Below are positions 8,590 to 17,836 of a DNA stretch of 52,785 nucleotides, one piece after another (position 1 is the first letter of the stretch; each line of letters opens with the position of its first letter). The notes under the pieces were generated by a model. That model ran no database searches. It was not told the DNA's origin and saw nothing but the letters and a program-made list of their open reading frames with translations. This DNA is from Nitrospinae bacterium CG11_big_fil_rev_8_21_14_0_20_45_15 (lineage in GTDB: Bacteria > Nitrospinota > Nitrospinia > Nitrospinales > VA-1). The position numbers and the translations under genes were made by a program. The stretch is taken from NCBI GenBank assembly GCA_002787235.1, contig PCWG01000035.1:165109-217893 (forward strand). The letters run 5' to 3'.

Positions 8590-9825
8590 ATGAATACCCA
8601 CTCTTACAATACAATTCAAACAAAGCAGGGTTTTCCCATCAAAGCCTGGACGCGGGGTGTGCTTCTGGATGAATCTGCCGAGCAACAGTTAAAAAATGTA
8701 GCTCAACTGCCCTTCATACATCAACATATTGCCGTCATGCCCGACGTGCATTGGGGAATGGGGGCAACTATAGGAAGTGTCATCGCCACTTCGGGTGCAA
8801 TCATTCCTGCGGCTGTAGGGGTGGATATCGGATGTGGCATGATGGCTGTGCAAACGAGTTTGAGCGCGGACTGCTTACCCGACAACTTGAAAACACTCCG
8901 CGCAAATATCGAAAAAGCCGTTCCTCATGGACGCACTCATAATGGTGGGAGAGGAGATCGTGGTTCTTGGGATCATGTTCCCGCAGATCAGGAAAATATC
9001 TGGTCTGAATTGCAAATCGGATTCAACGAAATTGTATCCAGGCATCCCAAAGTTGGTAGAAACCAGCCAAACCATGTCAATCATCTGGGAACTTTGGGCA
9101 CGGGAAATCATTTCATTGAAGTCTGTCTGGACGAAAAAAATCAGGTCTGGTTCATGCTTCATAGCGGTTCCCGTGGAATTGGCAACCGGATAGGAACCTA
9201 TTTTATCGAGCTTGCCAAAGAAGATATGCGTCGCTGGTTCATCAATCTACCCGACAACAATCTGGCCTATCTTTCCGAAGGAACCGAGCATTTTGCAGAC
9301 TATGTTTTTGCGGTGAACTGGGCACAAAATTTCGCGCGGATCAATCGCGAACTCATGATGAAGGCAGTTATCAAGGCCATTGGAACCAGCCCGGATATTC
9401 CTCCATTTTCAGCCGAGTTGAAATCGGTTAACTGCCATCATAACTACGTGGCCCGAGAACATCATTTCGGGAAAAATGTTCTGGTGACCCGCAAAGGGGC
9501 TCTGCGAGCGAGAAAGAACGATTTAGGAATCATCCCCGGTAGCATGGGCACTTGTTCTTATATCGTTCAGGGATTGGGAAATGAGGAAAGTTTTCACAGT
9601 TGCAGTCACGGGGCAGGAAGAGCCATGTCCCGAGGGCAGGCCAGAAAAATGTTCAGCATCCAAGATCATATAAAAGCGACCAACGGAGTGGAGTGTCGGA
9701 AAGACATTGATGTGATAGATGAAACACCCGCCGCCTACAAACCGATTGATGATGTGATGAATGCGCAAAAAGATCTGGTTGAAATTTTACATACCCTTCG
9801 GCAGGTGATTTGCATCAAAGGTTAG
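8590..9825 (+). CDS. rtcB: RNA-splicing ligase RtcB
   Basis: Joins RNA 2',3'-cyclic phosphate (3'-phosphate) ends to 5'-OH ends using GTP and Mn2+. The 411 residues match the bacterial family length. Visible signatures are VDIGCGMMAV (metal-binding Cys), the NHLGTLGTGNHFIEV block, HSGSRGIGN, NCHHNYVAREHHFG and RKGALRA. The block GSMGTCSYIVQG is followed by SCSHGAGRAMSRGQA, whose His accepts GMP. No archease, RtcA or RtcR gene is adjacent, so it stands alone here, as it often does in bacteria outside the enterobacteria. The 204-bp AT-rich region upstream (8386-8589) has no clear consensus promoter. Confidence 0.96.
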   Translation: MNTHSYNTIQTKQGFPIKAWTRGVLLDESAEQQLKNVAQLPFIHQHIAVMPDVHWGMGATIGSVIATSGAIIPAAVGVDIGCGMMAVQTSLSADCLPDNLKTLRANIEKAVPHGRTHNGGRGDRGSWDHVPADQENIWSELQIGFNEIVSRHPKVGRNQPNHVNHLGTLGTGNHFIEVCLDEKNQVWFMLHSGSRGIGNRIGTYFIELAKEDMRRWFINLPDNNLAYLSEGTEHFADYVFAVNWAQNFARINRELMMKAVIKAIGTSPDIPPFSAELKSVNCHHNYVAREHHFGKNVLVTRKGALRARKNDLGIIPGSMGTCSYIVQGLGNEESFHSCSHGAGRAMSRGQARKMFSIQDHIKATNGVECRKDIDVIDETPAAYKPIDDVMNAQKDLVEILHTLRQVICIKG

Positions 9826-9858
9826 CATTAGAAAATATAATTTTGAAGGGTGACTCTT

Positions 9859-10167
9859 TTGGGGATAATTCTACTGATTGTTTTATGCATTTATTTTTTG
9901 TTGGCAATACTTATCATCCGCTGGCAAATAAAGCGAAAGAGTGATTCAAAAATTATTGGTGAGATAATCCATATTCATAATAGTAGAGGATGGTTTCTTA
10001 CACTTTTGGGTGTGGGGGGTAACAATGAAAAATGCCCAAGTTTAAATAAAATTCCTGAATACAAAATTGCAGAAGCCGTATTCAAAAAAAATCCAAATAA
10101 TGAAGCTGTAATTTTACGGATGGAAGTAAACGTTAAAAGAAAATCCAACCGAATCTTAAATAACTAA
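9859..10167 (+). CDS. small membrane protein, about 102 aa
   Basis: Two starts are possible: GTG at 9850 and TTG at 9859. I prefer TTG because GAAGGG (9845-9850) is then spaced 8 bases away, whereas it abuts the GTG. The product has one strong N-terminal transmembrane helix (LGIILLIVLCIYFLLAILII) followed by a basic soluble tail with the segment GWFLTLLGVGGNNEKC. No family is recognised. Its stop overlaps the stop of the convergent 591-residue gene. AT-rich codon use in the second half differs somewhat from RtcB. Confidence 0.5.
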   Translation: MGIILLIVLCIYFLLAILIIRWQIKRKSDSKIIGEIIHIHNSRGWFLTLLGVGGNNEKCPSLNKIPEYKIAEAVFKKNPNNEAVILRMEVNVKRKSNRILNN

Positions 10168-11939
10168 GGATTGCATTCGGGAAGTGGGTATTTGAGATAA
10201 GACCATAGATCAAAACCTGGTGAGAAAATTCCACTGTCCACTCGCGACTGAGTAATACTCACGCCATGATCCATTAAAAACCAACATCGCAATAATATTT
10301 TCTCCTCCACTGTTGTGCATGGATCTTCCCACTCCGTGATGGAATGGGATTTTTCTAAAGGACCGAGAATGGATTTATCAATCTTCAAATTTCTTTTTTT
10401 GACAAACTCCTGATAACCCTGCAACAGAATGGGCTTGAACTCTTTTCGACTGATCTTTATCAACTCCGAGACGCTGGGAATTGCATCTGCGTGATAATGA
10501 AAAAATTTCAACTTATAATACTGATGGATTGTCTCCAGTCTGAAATAACATTGCAGTTCCATGACTTCAGGACCGTACTTTTCAATAAGAAATTTTTGGA
10601 TAATGGGTTTCCCCATTTTTAGCAAAATCTTATTCAAACGCCCTCGTTCAAAAAGATGAATCCGAACGGTGCTCAAATGTTTTTGACATTGTATTTCAAG
10701 ATTTTTTGCGAGTTCCTCCATATTACAAGGAATTCGATACCAATAAATTTCGTCACTTGCAACTTTTAAGGCCAAATCATAGGCATCGGTTATCTGCCGA
10801 CTGTGCGCCCCTTTCGCCTGATTTGCAATTGCATAGGACCCGTTTTCCGTGAATCCCATTTCGATCAGCTTTTTCTGGAACTTGCCACGCTCACCCATCA
10901 AAAAACCTGCACGTTCTTTGATGTGGTCCTTCGCCTTTTCTTCACCACGAAGAGCCAGACTCACATCACGCGGATTGAGTTTCAATCCCAACTCCTGCGC
11001 GAACAGGTAAATTTTTTCCAAGGTTTTGTAATTGAGTTTATCAATAAAAAGAAATTTCTGAATATTTTTTTCAGAGAAACCACAATCTTCAAAAATTCTT
11101 ATCTTTTTGTACTTTACATCATCCCAATACTTACGATTCCCATCTTTTTTATTGAATTGTTTTTCTACATCGGACCGTGCCTTAAAAAAATAACTTCTCA
11201 GCAAATACCATCTTTTTTTCAGGGTCGAGGCAATGATCCATCGATATTTAATAGTTAAAACTGTGAGTTTGGAATCATCTAAAACAGAAATATCATTATT
11301 TTCAAGAATATATTCCAACAAATCCAGGTGACGTTCTAACAGTATGGGATTGATACGTTCTATGAACTTTCTATTTACCGTCTTCCACCGATAAACATCA
11401 AATTCCTCCCCATCTCCTCTTGCTTTAACCTCTTTGCGAACAAAGGCACTGCCGTTTTTATCAATATCTTCAAATAATTTGTCTCTTCCCATCAATTCAC
11501 AAATTTTAACTCGCTGGAGACGATTCACTCCTTGAGAAATATTCTCATCCAGATAAGCATCTAATTCCGCAAAGGATTTTGCTGGCGAAAAATAAACATC
11601 CGCCAGAAAATGAAGCACTTCATCCAAAGAAAAAACACTTTTCTTTGCCAAGCCTTCATAAATTGAGAAATCCAGCGATTTTCGACCGGCCTGACATTCG
11701 CGAATATCTGTTAAATATTCACGAACCTGGTTTAATTCGCTTTTTTGGGTGTAAGGATCGTTAATAACTCGCAGAAATACCTGTTCTGCTTTATGAAGAT
11801 CCCTTTCGGCCAGTAAAGACAGCCCTTGCATGATCGGATCGAATACCAACATAAGAGAATATGTAGAAGGAAAAGGGTTAAAAAACACCCTGATTGAGAG
11901 ATAAAATCCGGGATTTTCAGAAAAGTCTGAAAAAACCAC
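10164..11939 (-). CDS. large orphan helical protein, up to 591 aa
   Basis: An intact frame without signal peptide or membrane helix, rich in Lys, Leu, Glu and aromatic residues. Helical pairs in the middle (for example GFSEKNIQKFLFIDKLNYKTLEKIYL and the later GKFQKKLIEMGFTENGSYA) resemble three-helix RecX-like repeats, but this is only an impression. The N-terminal part (MQGLSLLAERDLHKAEQVFL) looks like a TPR helix pair. The start is unsure. GTG at 11939 has an AGG six bases upstream, but the peptide there is atypical, and ATG at 11852 or 11831 would begin at the natural-looking TPR helix. It has no operon partner. Function unknown. Confidence 0.65.
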   Translation of the reverse strand: MVFSDFSENPGFYLSIRVFFNPFPSTYSLMLVFDPIMQGLSLLAERDLHKAEQVFLRVINDPYTQKSELNQVREYLTDIRECQAGRKSLDFSIYEGLAKKSVFSLDEVLHFLADVYFSPAKSFAELDAYLDENISQGVNRLQRVKICELMGRDKLFEDIDKNGSAFVRKEVKARGDGEEFDVYRWKTVNRKFIERINPILLERHLDLLEYILENNDISVLDDSKLTVLTIKYRWIIASTLKKRWYLLRSYFFKARSDVEKQFNKKDGNRKYWDDVKYKKIRIFEDCGFSEKNIQKFLFIDKLNYKTLEKIYLFAQELGLKLNPRDVSLALRGEEKAKDHIKERAGFLMGERGKFQKKLIEMGFTENGSYAIANQAKGAHSRQITDAYDLALKVASDEIYWYRIPCNMEELAKNLEIQCQKHLSTVRIHLFERGRLNKILLKMGKPIIQKFLIEKYGPEVMELQCYFRLETIHQYYKLKFFHYHADAIPSVSELIKISRKEFKPILLQGYQEFVKKRNLKIDKSILGPLEKSHSITEWEDPCTTVEEKILLRCWFLMDHGVSITQSRVDSGIFSPGFDLWSYLKYPLPECNP

Positions 11940-11987
11940 TAAACACCTGCAATTGTTCTATTAGATGCTTAAAAATGGTAAGAGATT

Positions 11988-13409
11988 TTATCGGCGTGAT
12001 CTTTTATAGATATGAACAGCTTCTCCAAGGTCGGTCTGAGCCGCCTCAGAAAGTGTTTCTGACAGGGTAGGATGTGGATGAATGGTATGGGCCAGATCTT
12101 CTACGGTGGCACCCAGGCGAATGGCAAGAGCACCTTCACCGATCAACTCTCCAGCACCGGAGCCTACGATTCCCATTCCCAGTATCTTGCCAGATTGGGA
12201 ATCGATGACCAGTTTACTGACGCCCTCGCGGCATCCAATAGATTGGGCTTTTCCTGAAGCAGACCACGGGAACCTTGCAACTCTGTGCTCAATTTTATCT
12301 GCTTTTGCCTGAGCTTCGGTCAAACCGCAAAACGCAATTTCAGGGTCTGTAAAGATTACGGCAGGAATAGGATTTAATATGATTTCATGTGAATTACTCT
12401 TTTTCAAAATCGAATCAACGGCTGTTTGGGCTTCATGGCTTGCCTTATGGGCCAACAAAGGACCTCCCACAACATCGCCGATCGCATAAATTGAGTCTTC
12501 CTGCGTTTGGCGGACCGCATTGACTTGCACAAAGCCATTGGCATCGAGCTGAACCCCGGTGTTCTCCAGCCCCAGGTTCCGAGAATTTGGGACTCGTCCA
12601 ACGGAAACCAGAATTTTATCGTAGTATTCTGTCTTTTCTCCGGCATCTGAAGATAAGGTCGCCTTCACGCCAGAACCCTCTGGCTCCACTTTTGTTACAC
12701 AGGTATTCAATTGGATCGAATCAAAAATTTGTTCCAATCGTCTTTGCAATGGACGGACTAGGTCGGCATCTACTCCGGCCAACAGGGTATTTTCTTTTTC
12801 AACCACAGTCACGCAACTCCCCAGCGCAGAATAAACGCTACCCAACTCTAACCCAATGTATCCACCTCCAACGACGAGCAACCGTTGTGGTATTTCCGAC
12901 AAGTTCAAGGCGGAAGTAGAATCCCACAATGCGGAACCTGCTTCTTCAAATAAGCCCGGCAAGATCGGACGAGAACCGGTAGCAATGATGCAGTTGTTGA
13001 ATGAAAAAATACCCGCATTTTCTACTTGCACAGAATGCGAATCCAGAAAGCGTGCGCTTCCAGAAATAACCCGCACCTTTCTTTGCTGTGCTAATTGCAC
13101 CAATCCTCCCCCCATTTTATTGACGACATCAATTTTCCATTCACGCAATTTTTCAAGGTCAATCGCCGGGGGAGAAAATGCAACGCCGCAATCTGCAACG
13201 TCCCTGCTTTCGCAAATAACTTTGGCAATATGTAATAGTGCCTTGGACGGAATACAGCCCCGATTCAGACACACTCCACCCAAATCTGGATTTTCATCCA
13301 CCAGGACCACATCCAAACCCTGATCCGCCGCCTTGAAAGCGGAGGAATAACCACCCGGGCCTGCCCCGATCACCAACAGATCAATTTTATTTATAGTTTC
13401 CTTATTCAT
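11988..13409 (-). CDS. lpdA: dihydrolipoamide dehydrogenase (E3)
   Basis: FAD flavoprotein that reoxidises dihydrolipoyl groups of 2-oxoacid dehydrogenases or the glycine cleavage H protein, reducing NAD+. At 473 residues it is full length. FAD-binding GAGPGGYSSA lies at 15-24. The redox pair is C47 and C52 in GGVCLNRGCIPSK. The NAD-binding segment is VVGGGYIGLELGSVYSALG, and the second FAD motif is YAIGDVVGGPLLAHKA. The catalytic dyad is H446 and E451 in HPHPTLSE. No E1 or E2 gene is beside it. It is the last gene of a three-gene minus-strand unit: its ATG overlaps the stop of the 200-residue protein by 4 bp. It may therefore serve complexes encoded elsewhere. Confidence 0.95.
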   Translation of the reverse strand: MNKETINKIDLLVIGAGPGGYSSAFKAADQGLDVVLVDENPDLGGVCLNRGCIPSKALLHIAKVICESRDVADCGVAFSPPAIDLEKLREWKIDVVNKMGGGLVQLAQQRKVRVISGSARFLDSHSVQVENAGIFSFNNCIIATGSRPILPGLFEEAGSALWDSTSALNLSEIPQRLLVVGGGYIGLELGSVYSALGSCVTVVEKENTLLAGVDADLVRPLQRRLEQIFDSIQLNTCVTKVEPEGSGVKATLSSDAGEKTEYYDKILVSVGRVPNSRNLGLENTGVQLDANGFVQVNAVRQTQEDSIYAIGDVVGGPLLAHKASHEAQTAVDSILKKSNSHEIILNPIPAVIFTDPEIAFCGLTEAQAKADKIEHRVARFPWSASGKAQSIGCREGVSKLVIDSQSGKILGMGIVGSGAGELIGEGALAIRLGATVEDLAHTIHPHPTLSETLSEAAQTDLGEAVHIYKRSRR

Positions 13410-14008
13410 TTTTTATGTCGACGTCGACTGAGTTGTTCCCACTGCCTTGTCGGAACTTTTTCCCTGAGCTTGCTCATTATAAAATTAAACAGACACTGCG
13501 CATCTTCCTTGTTCACCCTCTCCCCCATCAGTTGAGGAATCAATAATTTTTCCATATCAAGGAAAGGCTTGAGTTGAGTCTCCATTTTTTTCACAATCTG
13601 CACATTACTCAAATCCGATGTTTGTTTCCCGCTCAAAACGTTTTTATTTCGAGAGAATAGATGTGTTCGCTCTTTCTTTTTTTCAACCAAACCACTGGAG
13701 AACCCTAACAAACCCTCCGTCGAGATTTCAAACGGTTGTCGTAAGAAAAAATTCAAATAACGCTTACGAGAGGATGCCTCAATGATTTTAAGGAACTCCT
13801 CTTCAACCTCAGCAGAGGACCCGCCTGCGCTATGGGAGGCTATCGGTAGCAGGCCAAGATCTTTCAAATGATTTTCCAAAGCAACTGCGGTCTTTTCATC
13901 TATTTTAGGATCAAGGACATGAAGCTTCTGAAATGCAAACCCACCGGGTTGACGGTTTGCATCCGGGCTCGAAAAACCGGGAATCTCTTCTGTCAAATCA
14001 GGGCTCAT
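13406..14008 (-). CDS. hypothetical protein between MOSC and Lpd genes, 200 aa
   Basis: A soluble protein overlapping both neighbours by 4 bp (ATGA junctions), so the three genes are probably translated as one unit. The N-terminus is low-complexity and Pro/Gly-rich, the middle has a helical segment with DLGLLPIASHSAGGSS, and the C-terminus is basic (QWEQLSRRRHKK). There is no signal peptide, and its only Cys is near the C-terminal quarter. I do not recognise it. Position suggests a link to the Lpd or MOSC protein, but nothing in the sequence shows what. Confidence 0.7.
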   Translation of the reverse strand: MSPDLTEEIPGFSSPDANRQPGGFAFQKLHVLDPKIDEKTAVALENHLKDLGLLPIASHSAGGSSAEVEEEFLKIIEASSRKRYLNFFLRQPFEISTEGLLGFSSGLVEKKKERTHLFSRNKNVLSGKQTSDLSNVQIVKKMETQLKPFLDMEKLLIPQLMGERVNKEDAQCLFNFIMSKLREKVPTRQWEQLSRRRHKK

Positions 14009-14670
14009 AAAGCAGAATGTTTTTTCTCAAACTTCCCTTGAAAATACTTGCGCAGAGTTGAGGATAATTCCTCTATTGAAAGAATTTCCTCAATCAGCGC
14101 ATTGTCCTTCTTGTCTTTATAAAGAAGGCGGTTGGCTTTAGCGATCGAAAATTTTCCGGCATGGCTTTGGATCAATTCCAATTCATCTCCAGGTGACACT
14201 TGCCCTTCTTTTAGAACTCGAAAGTAAGCACCGGTAAAACCGGTCTCGCGTAAAAAGTTGATCAATTCAGGGGATTTATGAATTCTGGCAAGCTTGAAAC
14301 AAGGTTGACGCGGTTCTGTACATTGAATTTCAGCCGTACCTATTTTAAAACTATCGCCGATATGAACCTTCATCTCATCCAATCCAGATATTGTCAAATT
14401 TTCGCCAAAGGAACCTGCAGAACAGTCCAGTCCTAAAGCGGTTTTGATATGAGAAAAATGATCTGAAAAATAAACACACAAGGCTTTATCCACGCCTCCG
14501 TGAAAGCGGCGGTCCATGACCGCATCGCCGGGAAGACCTAAAATTCTCAAAGCCTGTGGCCCCGGCACCGGCTTTTTAAATATCCCCGTGTCATAGACCT
14601 TACCACTGTCGGCAGACAATTTTTCAGCAGTGCCTATATTGATTGATTCAATGATTGCCATGATGTCCAA
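14005..14670 (-). CDS. MOSC-domain protein (YiiM-like)
   Basis: A 221-residue single MOSC domain followed by a C-terminal three-helix extension (about 160-215), the arrangement of E. coli YiiM. Conserved features are RRFHGGVDKALCVY, GSFGENLTISGL and the Cys region TEPRQPCFKLARIH. In MOSC proteins the conserved Cys lies in this region and contacts the molybdenum-cofactor sulfur. YiiM-type proteins support detoxification of N-hydroxylated purines and similar compounds with Moco. No molybdenum genes are nearby. ATG at 14670 and at 14661 are both possible; the domain begins just after either. Confidence 0.88.
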   Translation of the reverse strand: MDIMAIIESINIGTAEKLSADSGKVYDTGIFKKPVPGPQALRILGLPGDAVMDRRFHGGVDKALCVYFSDHFSHIKTALGLDCSAGSFGENLTISGLDEMKVHIGDSFKIGTAEIQCTEPRQPCFKLARIHKSPELINFLRETGFTGAYFRVLKEGQVSPGDELELIQSHAGKFSIAKANRLLYKDKKDNALIEEILSIEELSSTLRKYFQGKFEKKHSAL

Positions 14671-14773
14671 TTATCCCAGTCCACATATCTGCGCGTCTCT
14701 GAACTTCTATTTATTGACGAATTCAGTAAGAGTTTAAATTTTTTAAAAAAATTCACCCTTTTCAGGAGAGTTA

Positions 14774-16693
14774 TCAATCTACCAGGCAATAGGTATTCTT
14801 CCCTTTATTTTTAGCCAGATATAATGCCTCATCTGCTTTTTTAAGTAAGGTCGAGGCACTCTTCCCGTCCTTCGGAAAAAAACTGATCCCTATGCTCAAT
14901 GAAACCGTCATCATTTGGCTATCGAAATAAAACGGCGTCCGAACGACGGTCAGTAATTTTTCAGCGAGATTCTCAGCATCTGCCACCGAACTGATTCTCG
15001 GCAAAAAGACGATGAACTCATCGCCTCCAAGACGTGACAAAGTATCTTCTTCGCGGATGCATTGAGTCAACCTGTCAGCAACGCCCTGTAAAATCAAATC
15101 ACCAATACCGTGTCCATAATTATCATTTATTTCCTTAAATCCATCCAAATCGATGAACAAAATGGCCATGATTCTTTTATTACGTTGTGCATGAGCCAGA
15201 CCCATCTTCAAACGGTCATTGAGCAACATACGATTAGGAAGACCTGTCAAGGCATCGTGATAAGCCATGTTTTTAATCACTTCTTCAGAACGTTTTCGTT
15301 CGAGCTCAGCTCCTGCTCTGGAAGCAAACATTTTTAAAATGGCCAAGGTCCTTTCTTTTTCCACCAAAGGAAAACGGTCCGCGATCCAAAGACAACCGAT
15401 GATTTTCATTGCCGTATCAAAACACGGCACTCCCGCAAAACCCCGTATTCCCAGTCGGATCAATTCCTTCGCCTTAGGAAAGGTGGTAACCACGTTATCT
15501 GGATAGTAAGTGAGCATGCCCGCTACAATTTCTTCACAGGGTGTCTGACGAACAGGAAACGAATGTGGAGTGACAAAGTGATCACCTTCCCAGCCGGCAA
15601 CTACTTTGCATTGATCATTTTGATAGCCCATCACTTCAACAAAGTTGGCAGAAAACACAGGCAGGGAAGATGCTAAATTATAGACAAGAGAACTGAAAAA
15701 TTCATCTCCAATGCCGCTGGAAGTACCTTCCACAATGGACCGGAAGGAGATTTCATCAGAATGCAATTTCATTTTTCCGCCAATGCTACCGGCAGTCATT
15801 TCCATCACGGCAAGTTCATCAAAGGACCAATCAAGACATTTCGTTTCGCTTCCAATTCCCAGAAACCCAAGTTTTTTTCCGTCCGTCATTATGGGGAACA
15901 TCAACAGTTCTGATAATTTGTCTACAGAGCACCACTCCTTTAACTTTTGAGGCAAGACGATATCTCTGTATCTAACAAACTTCGTCTCGTAAGCTTTTGA
16001 CAGAGCATCTTCATCGATCCCAAATTCTTTATAAGAGAATAACAGATTTGATTTTACGGGACTGCCTCTTCCACGACGTCCCCACCACAGAATTTCTTTT
16101 AACGTTCCCTCTTCACCCTTGGCTCCATGACAAAATATACAGACAGCTTCAACCTGAGCGGCTTTACCCAAAACAGCCAATGCCGATTCCAGAGACTCCC
16201 AAAAATTTGAGCAGGTCAATAGTATGTGATTTGCTTTCGCCGCACCTTCCAAAAGCTTCCCCGTTCTATGGAGTTGCTTCTCGGCTTTATTTTTCAACCG
16301 TTTTTCTTTATCCAATTCAACAACGTATTGAATTGCCTTTACCAATACCTCTCCATCCAATCTGGATTTATCCAGATAATCAGAAGCCCCACCCTTAAAT
16401 GCCTTGACCACAGTTTCCTGACTACTGCTCCCCGTTAACAATATAACGGGAAAAGTATATTCCTTTGCCCTTATATCCTTTAACATTTCGATCCCATTTT
16501 CTGCACCAAAATTGAGATCAAACAAAGCGACATCATAAGAAGTACCCTTCCCTAAAAAATCCAGGACACTGTCGTAAGTTGATGCCATATCAACAACACA
16601 AACACCTTCACCAAACCCCTCGTCAATGAAACGTTTGATGATATCCTGATCCTCACCATCATCATCTGCGACAAGTATCTTAAGGTTTCTCAT
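14774..16693 (-). CDS. response regulator with two GAF-like regions and a diguanylate cyclase domain
   Basis: A 639-residue signalling protein. The receiver domain (1-125) has acidic pocket D10/D11, phospho-acceptor D59 in VALFDLNFG, T87 and K109. Two GAF-like sensor regions (about 150-310 and 320-470) follow, then a GGDEF domain (about 475-639). The active-site motif RLGGDEF is intact (556-560). The product-inhibition I-site is present: R547-E-E-D550 sits exactly five residues before GGDEF. It should therefore make cyclic di-GMP with feedback inhibition. No histidine kinase is next to it. A 28-bp inverted repeat lies 37-64 bp upstream of the ATG and could be its operator. Confidence 0.92.
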   Translation of the reverse strand: MRNLKILVADDDGEDQDIIKRFIDEGFGEGVCVVDMASTYDSVLDFLGKGTSYDVALFDLNFGAENGIEMLKDIRAKEYTFPVILLTGSSSQETVVKAFKGGASDYLDKSRLDGEVLVKAIQYVVELDKEKRLKNKAEKQLHRTGKLLEGAAKANHILLTCSNFWESLESALAVLGKAAQVEAVCIFCHGAKGEEGTLKEILWWGRRGRGSPVKSNLLFSYKEFGIDEDALSKAYETKFVRYRDIVLPQKLKEWCSVDKLSELLMFPIMTDGKKLGFLGIGSETKCLDWSFDELAVMEMTAGSIGGKMKLHSDEISFRSIVEGTSSGIGDEFFSSLVYNLASSLPVFSANFVEVMGYQNDQCKVVAGWEGDHFVTPHSFPVRQTPCEEIVAGMLTYYPDNVVTTFPKAKELIRLGIRGFAGVPCFDTAMKIIGCLWIADRFPLVEKERTLAILKMFASRAGAELERKRSEEVIKNMAYHDALTGLPNRMLLNDRLKMGLAHAQRNKRIMAILFIDLDGFKEINDNYGHGIGDLILQGVADRLTQCIREEDTLSRLGGDEFIVFLPRISSVADAENLAEKLLTVVRTPFYFDSQMMTVSLSIGISFFPKDGKSASTLLKKADEALYLAKNKGKNTYCLVD

Positions 16694-16729
16694 CAGCCGA
16701 GGAAATTTTAAGGGGAATAATTACCCAGC

Positions 16730-16757
16730 TTAACTACCACCCGGTGGTGGTAATTAA
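16730..16757. promoter_or_regulatory. 28-bp near-perfect inverted repeat upstream of the GGDEF gene
   Basis: Half-sites TTAAnTACCACC and GGTGGTAnTTAA flank a CGGT centre, with one mismatch per arm. The repeat lies between the end of sppA (16835) and the start of the GGDEF gene (16693), both on the minus strand. No U-tract follows on either strand, so a terminator is unlikely. An operator for a dimeric regulator is the better reading, but the regulator is unknown. Confidence 0.4.
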
Positions 16758-16834
16758 ATAGCTCAGTCTAGAACCCTAAAGTTAAAAAATCCAACAACAT
16801 CAAAAGCTCTTAACAACCAAACTAAAAATAAAAT

Positions 16835-17836
16835 TTATGGCATCCACATATAAAGAAATTTCGGCGAAATATCACTGAAGTCCATACCAAAATTTAAATC
16901 AATTAACTTATATGCGTCCATTTTCTGCAGGGAGGAGTAAAGATTGGTTTTATATTCACCAGGGCGTTGGTAGGTTACAATTTCCAAATTGGGGTCGTTC
17001 AAATCGGATTTCATTTTTTCCGTCAAATCATCAAAATACCCCACGCCGTCGATCAATTTTTCCTTCAAAGCTTGATCCGCTGTGAACACACGACCATCCG
17101 CAAGAGAACGGACTGATTCGAGATTTAAGTCGGGCCGATTCGTTGAAATGATATTGACAAAACGATCGTGAAACTGATCTATGGTTTCCTGAAATAATTT
17201 TCTTTCTTCTTCCGTCAGTGGCCGAAATGGAGATAGAAAATCTTTCTTTTCCGCCGATTTGATCACCTCCCAGTCAACACCAACATTCCCCATCAGCACG
17301 TGCAAATCCAATTTCAACGCAATGACACCAATGCTACCAATCAGAGACGTAGGATGCGCAAAAATATAATCACCCGCCTGCGCCACGTAATACCCGCCAG
17401 AAGCGGCAAGATCAACTACAGCAATATAAACTTTTATTTTTTTGAGTTCCTTGAAAATTTTTAATTCATGATAAATGATATCACTGGATGTAACAGTACC
17501 TCCAGGGGAATTGATTCGAACCAGAAGAGCCTTGATATCATCATCCTCTTCTGCCTGTTTGAGAACTTCCCTGACCGTCTCAACCATTCCCAAAGATAAA
17601 GGAAAACCTGTCAAAGAACGCTGGGAATGATTCCCAATAGCACCGCTGATATCAATAAGAAGAATCTTGCCGGGTCCTTCTCCAGAAAGTTTTTTTTCTT
17701 CAAAAGGCCCTATTTCCGGGCCTAAGTGAATTGTTGCGCAAGAACCTAAAAATACTGCAATCATTACGATCACAAGAGGTCTTAAAAATACAGTTCGAGC
17801 TAAAGCTCGATAAGGCTCAGAGATTGAACCAATCAT
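16835..17836 (-). CDS. sppA: signal peptide peptidase SppA (S49 family), lipoprotein-like N-terminus
   Basis: Degrades cleaved signal peptides in or at the inner membrane. The short-form S49 peptidase has 333 residues. The catalytic Ser is S146 in LAASGGYYVA and the general-base Lys is K198 in SAEKKDF, a spacing of 52 residues as in the Bacillus-type enzyme. VRINSPGGTV and the PTSLIGSIGV block are also present. The N-terminus has a hydrophobic helix ending in FLGSC (C33), a good lipobox, unusual for a family normally held by a transmembrane helix. The gene overlaps the upstream 303-residue gene by 20 bp, so the two are cotranscribed. Confidence 0.92.
   Translation of the reverse strand: MIGSISEPYRALARTVFLRPLVIVMIAVFLGSCATIHLGPEIGPFEEKKLSGEGPGKILLIDISGAIGNHSQRSLTGFPLSLGMVETVREVLKQAEEDDDIKALLVRINSPGGTVTSSDIIYHELKIFKELKKIKVYIAVVDLAASGGYYVAQAGDYIFAHPTSLIGSIGVIALKLDLHVLMGNVGVDWEVIKSAEKKDFLSPFRPLTEEERKLFQETIDQFHDRFVNIISTNRPDLNLESVRSLADGRVFTADQALKEKLIDGVGYFDDLTEKMKSDLNDPNLEIVTYQRPGEYKTNLYSSLQKMDAYKLIDLNFGMDFSDISPKFLYMWMP

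Noticed and set aside
16730-16757. The inverted repeat as terminator of sppA
   Set aside because: There is no U-tract after the stem on the minus strand, so an operator fits better.
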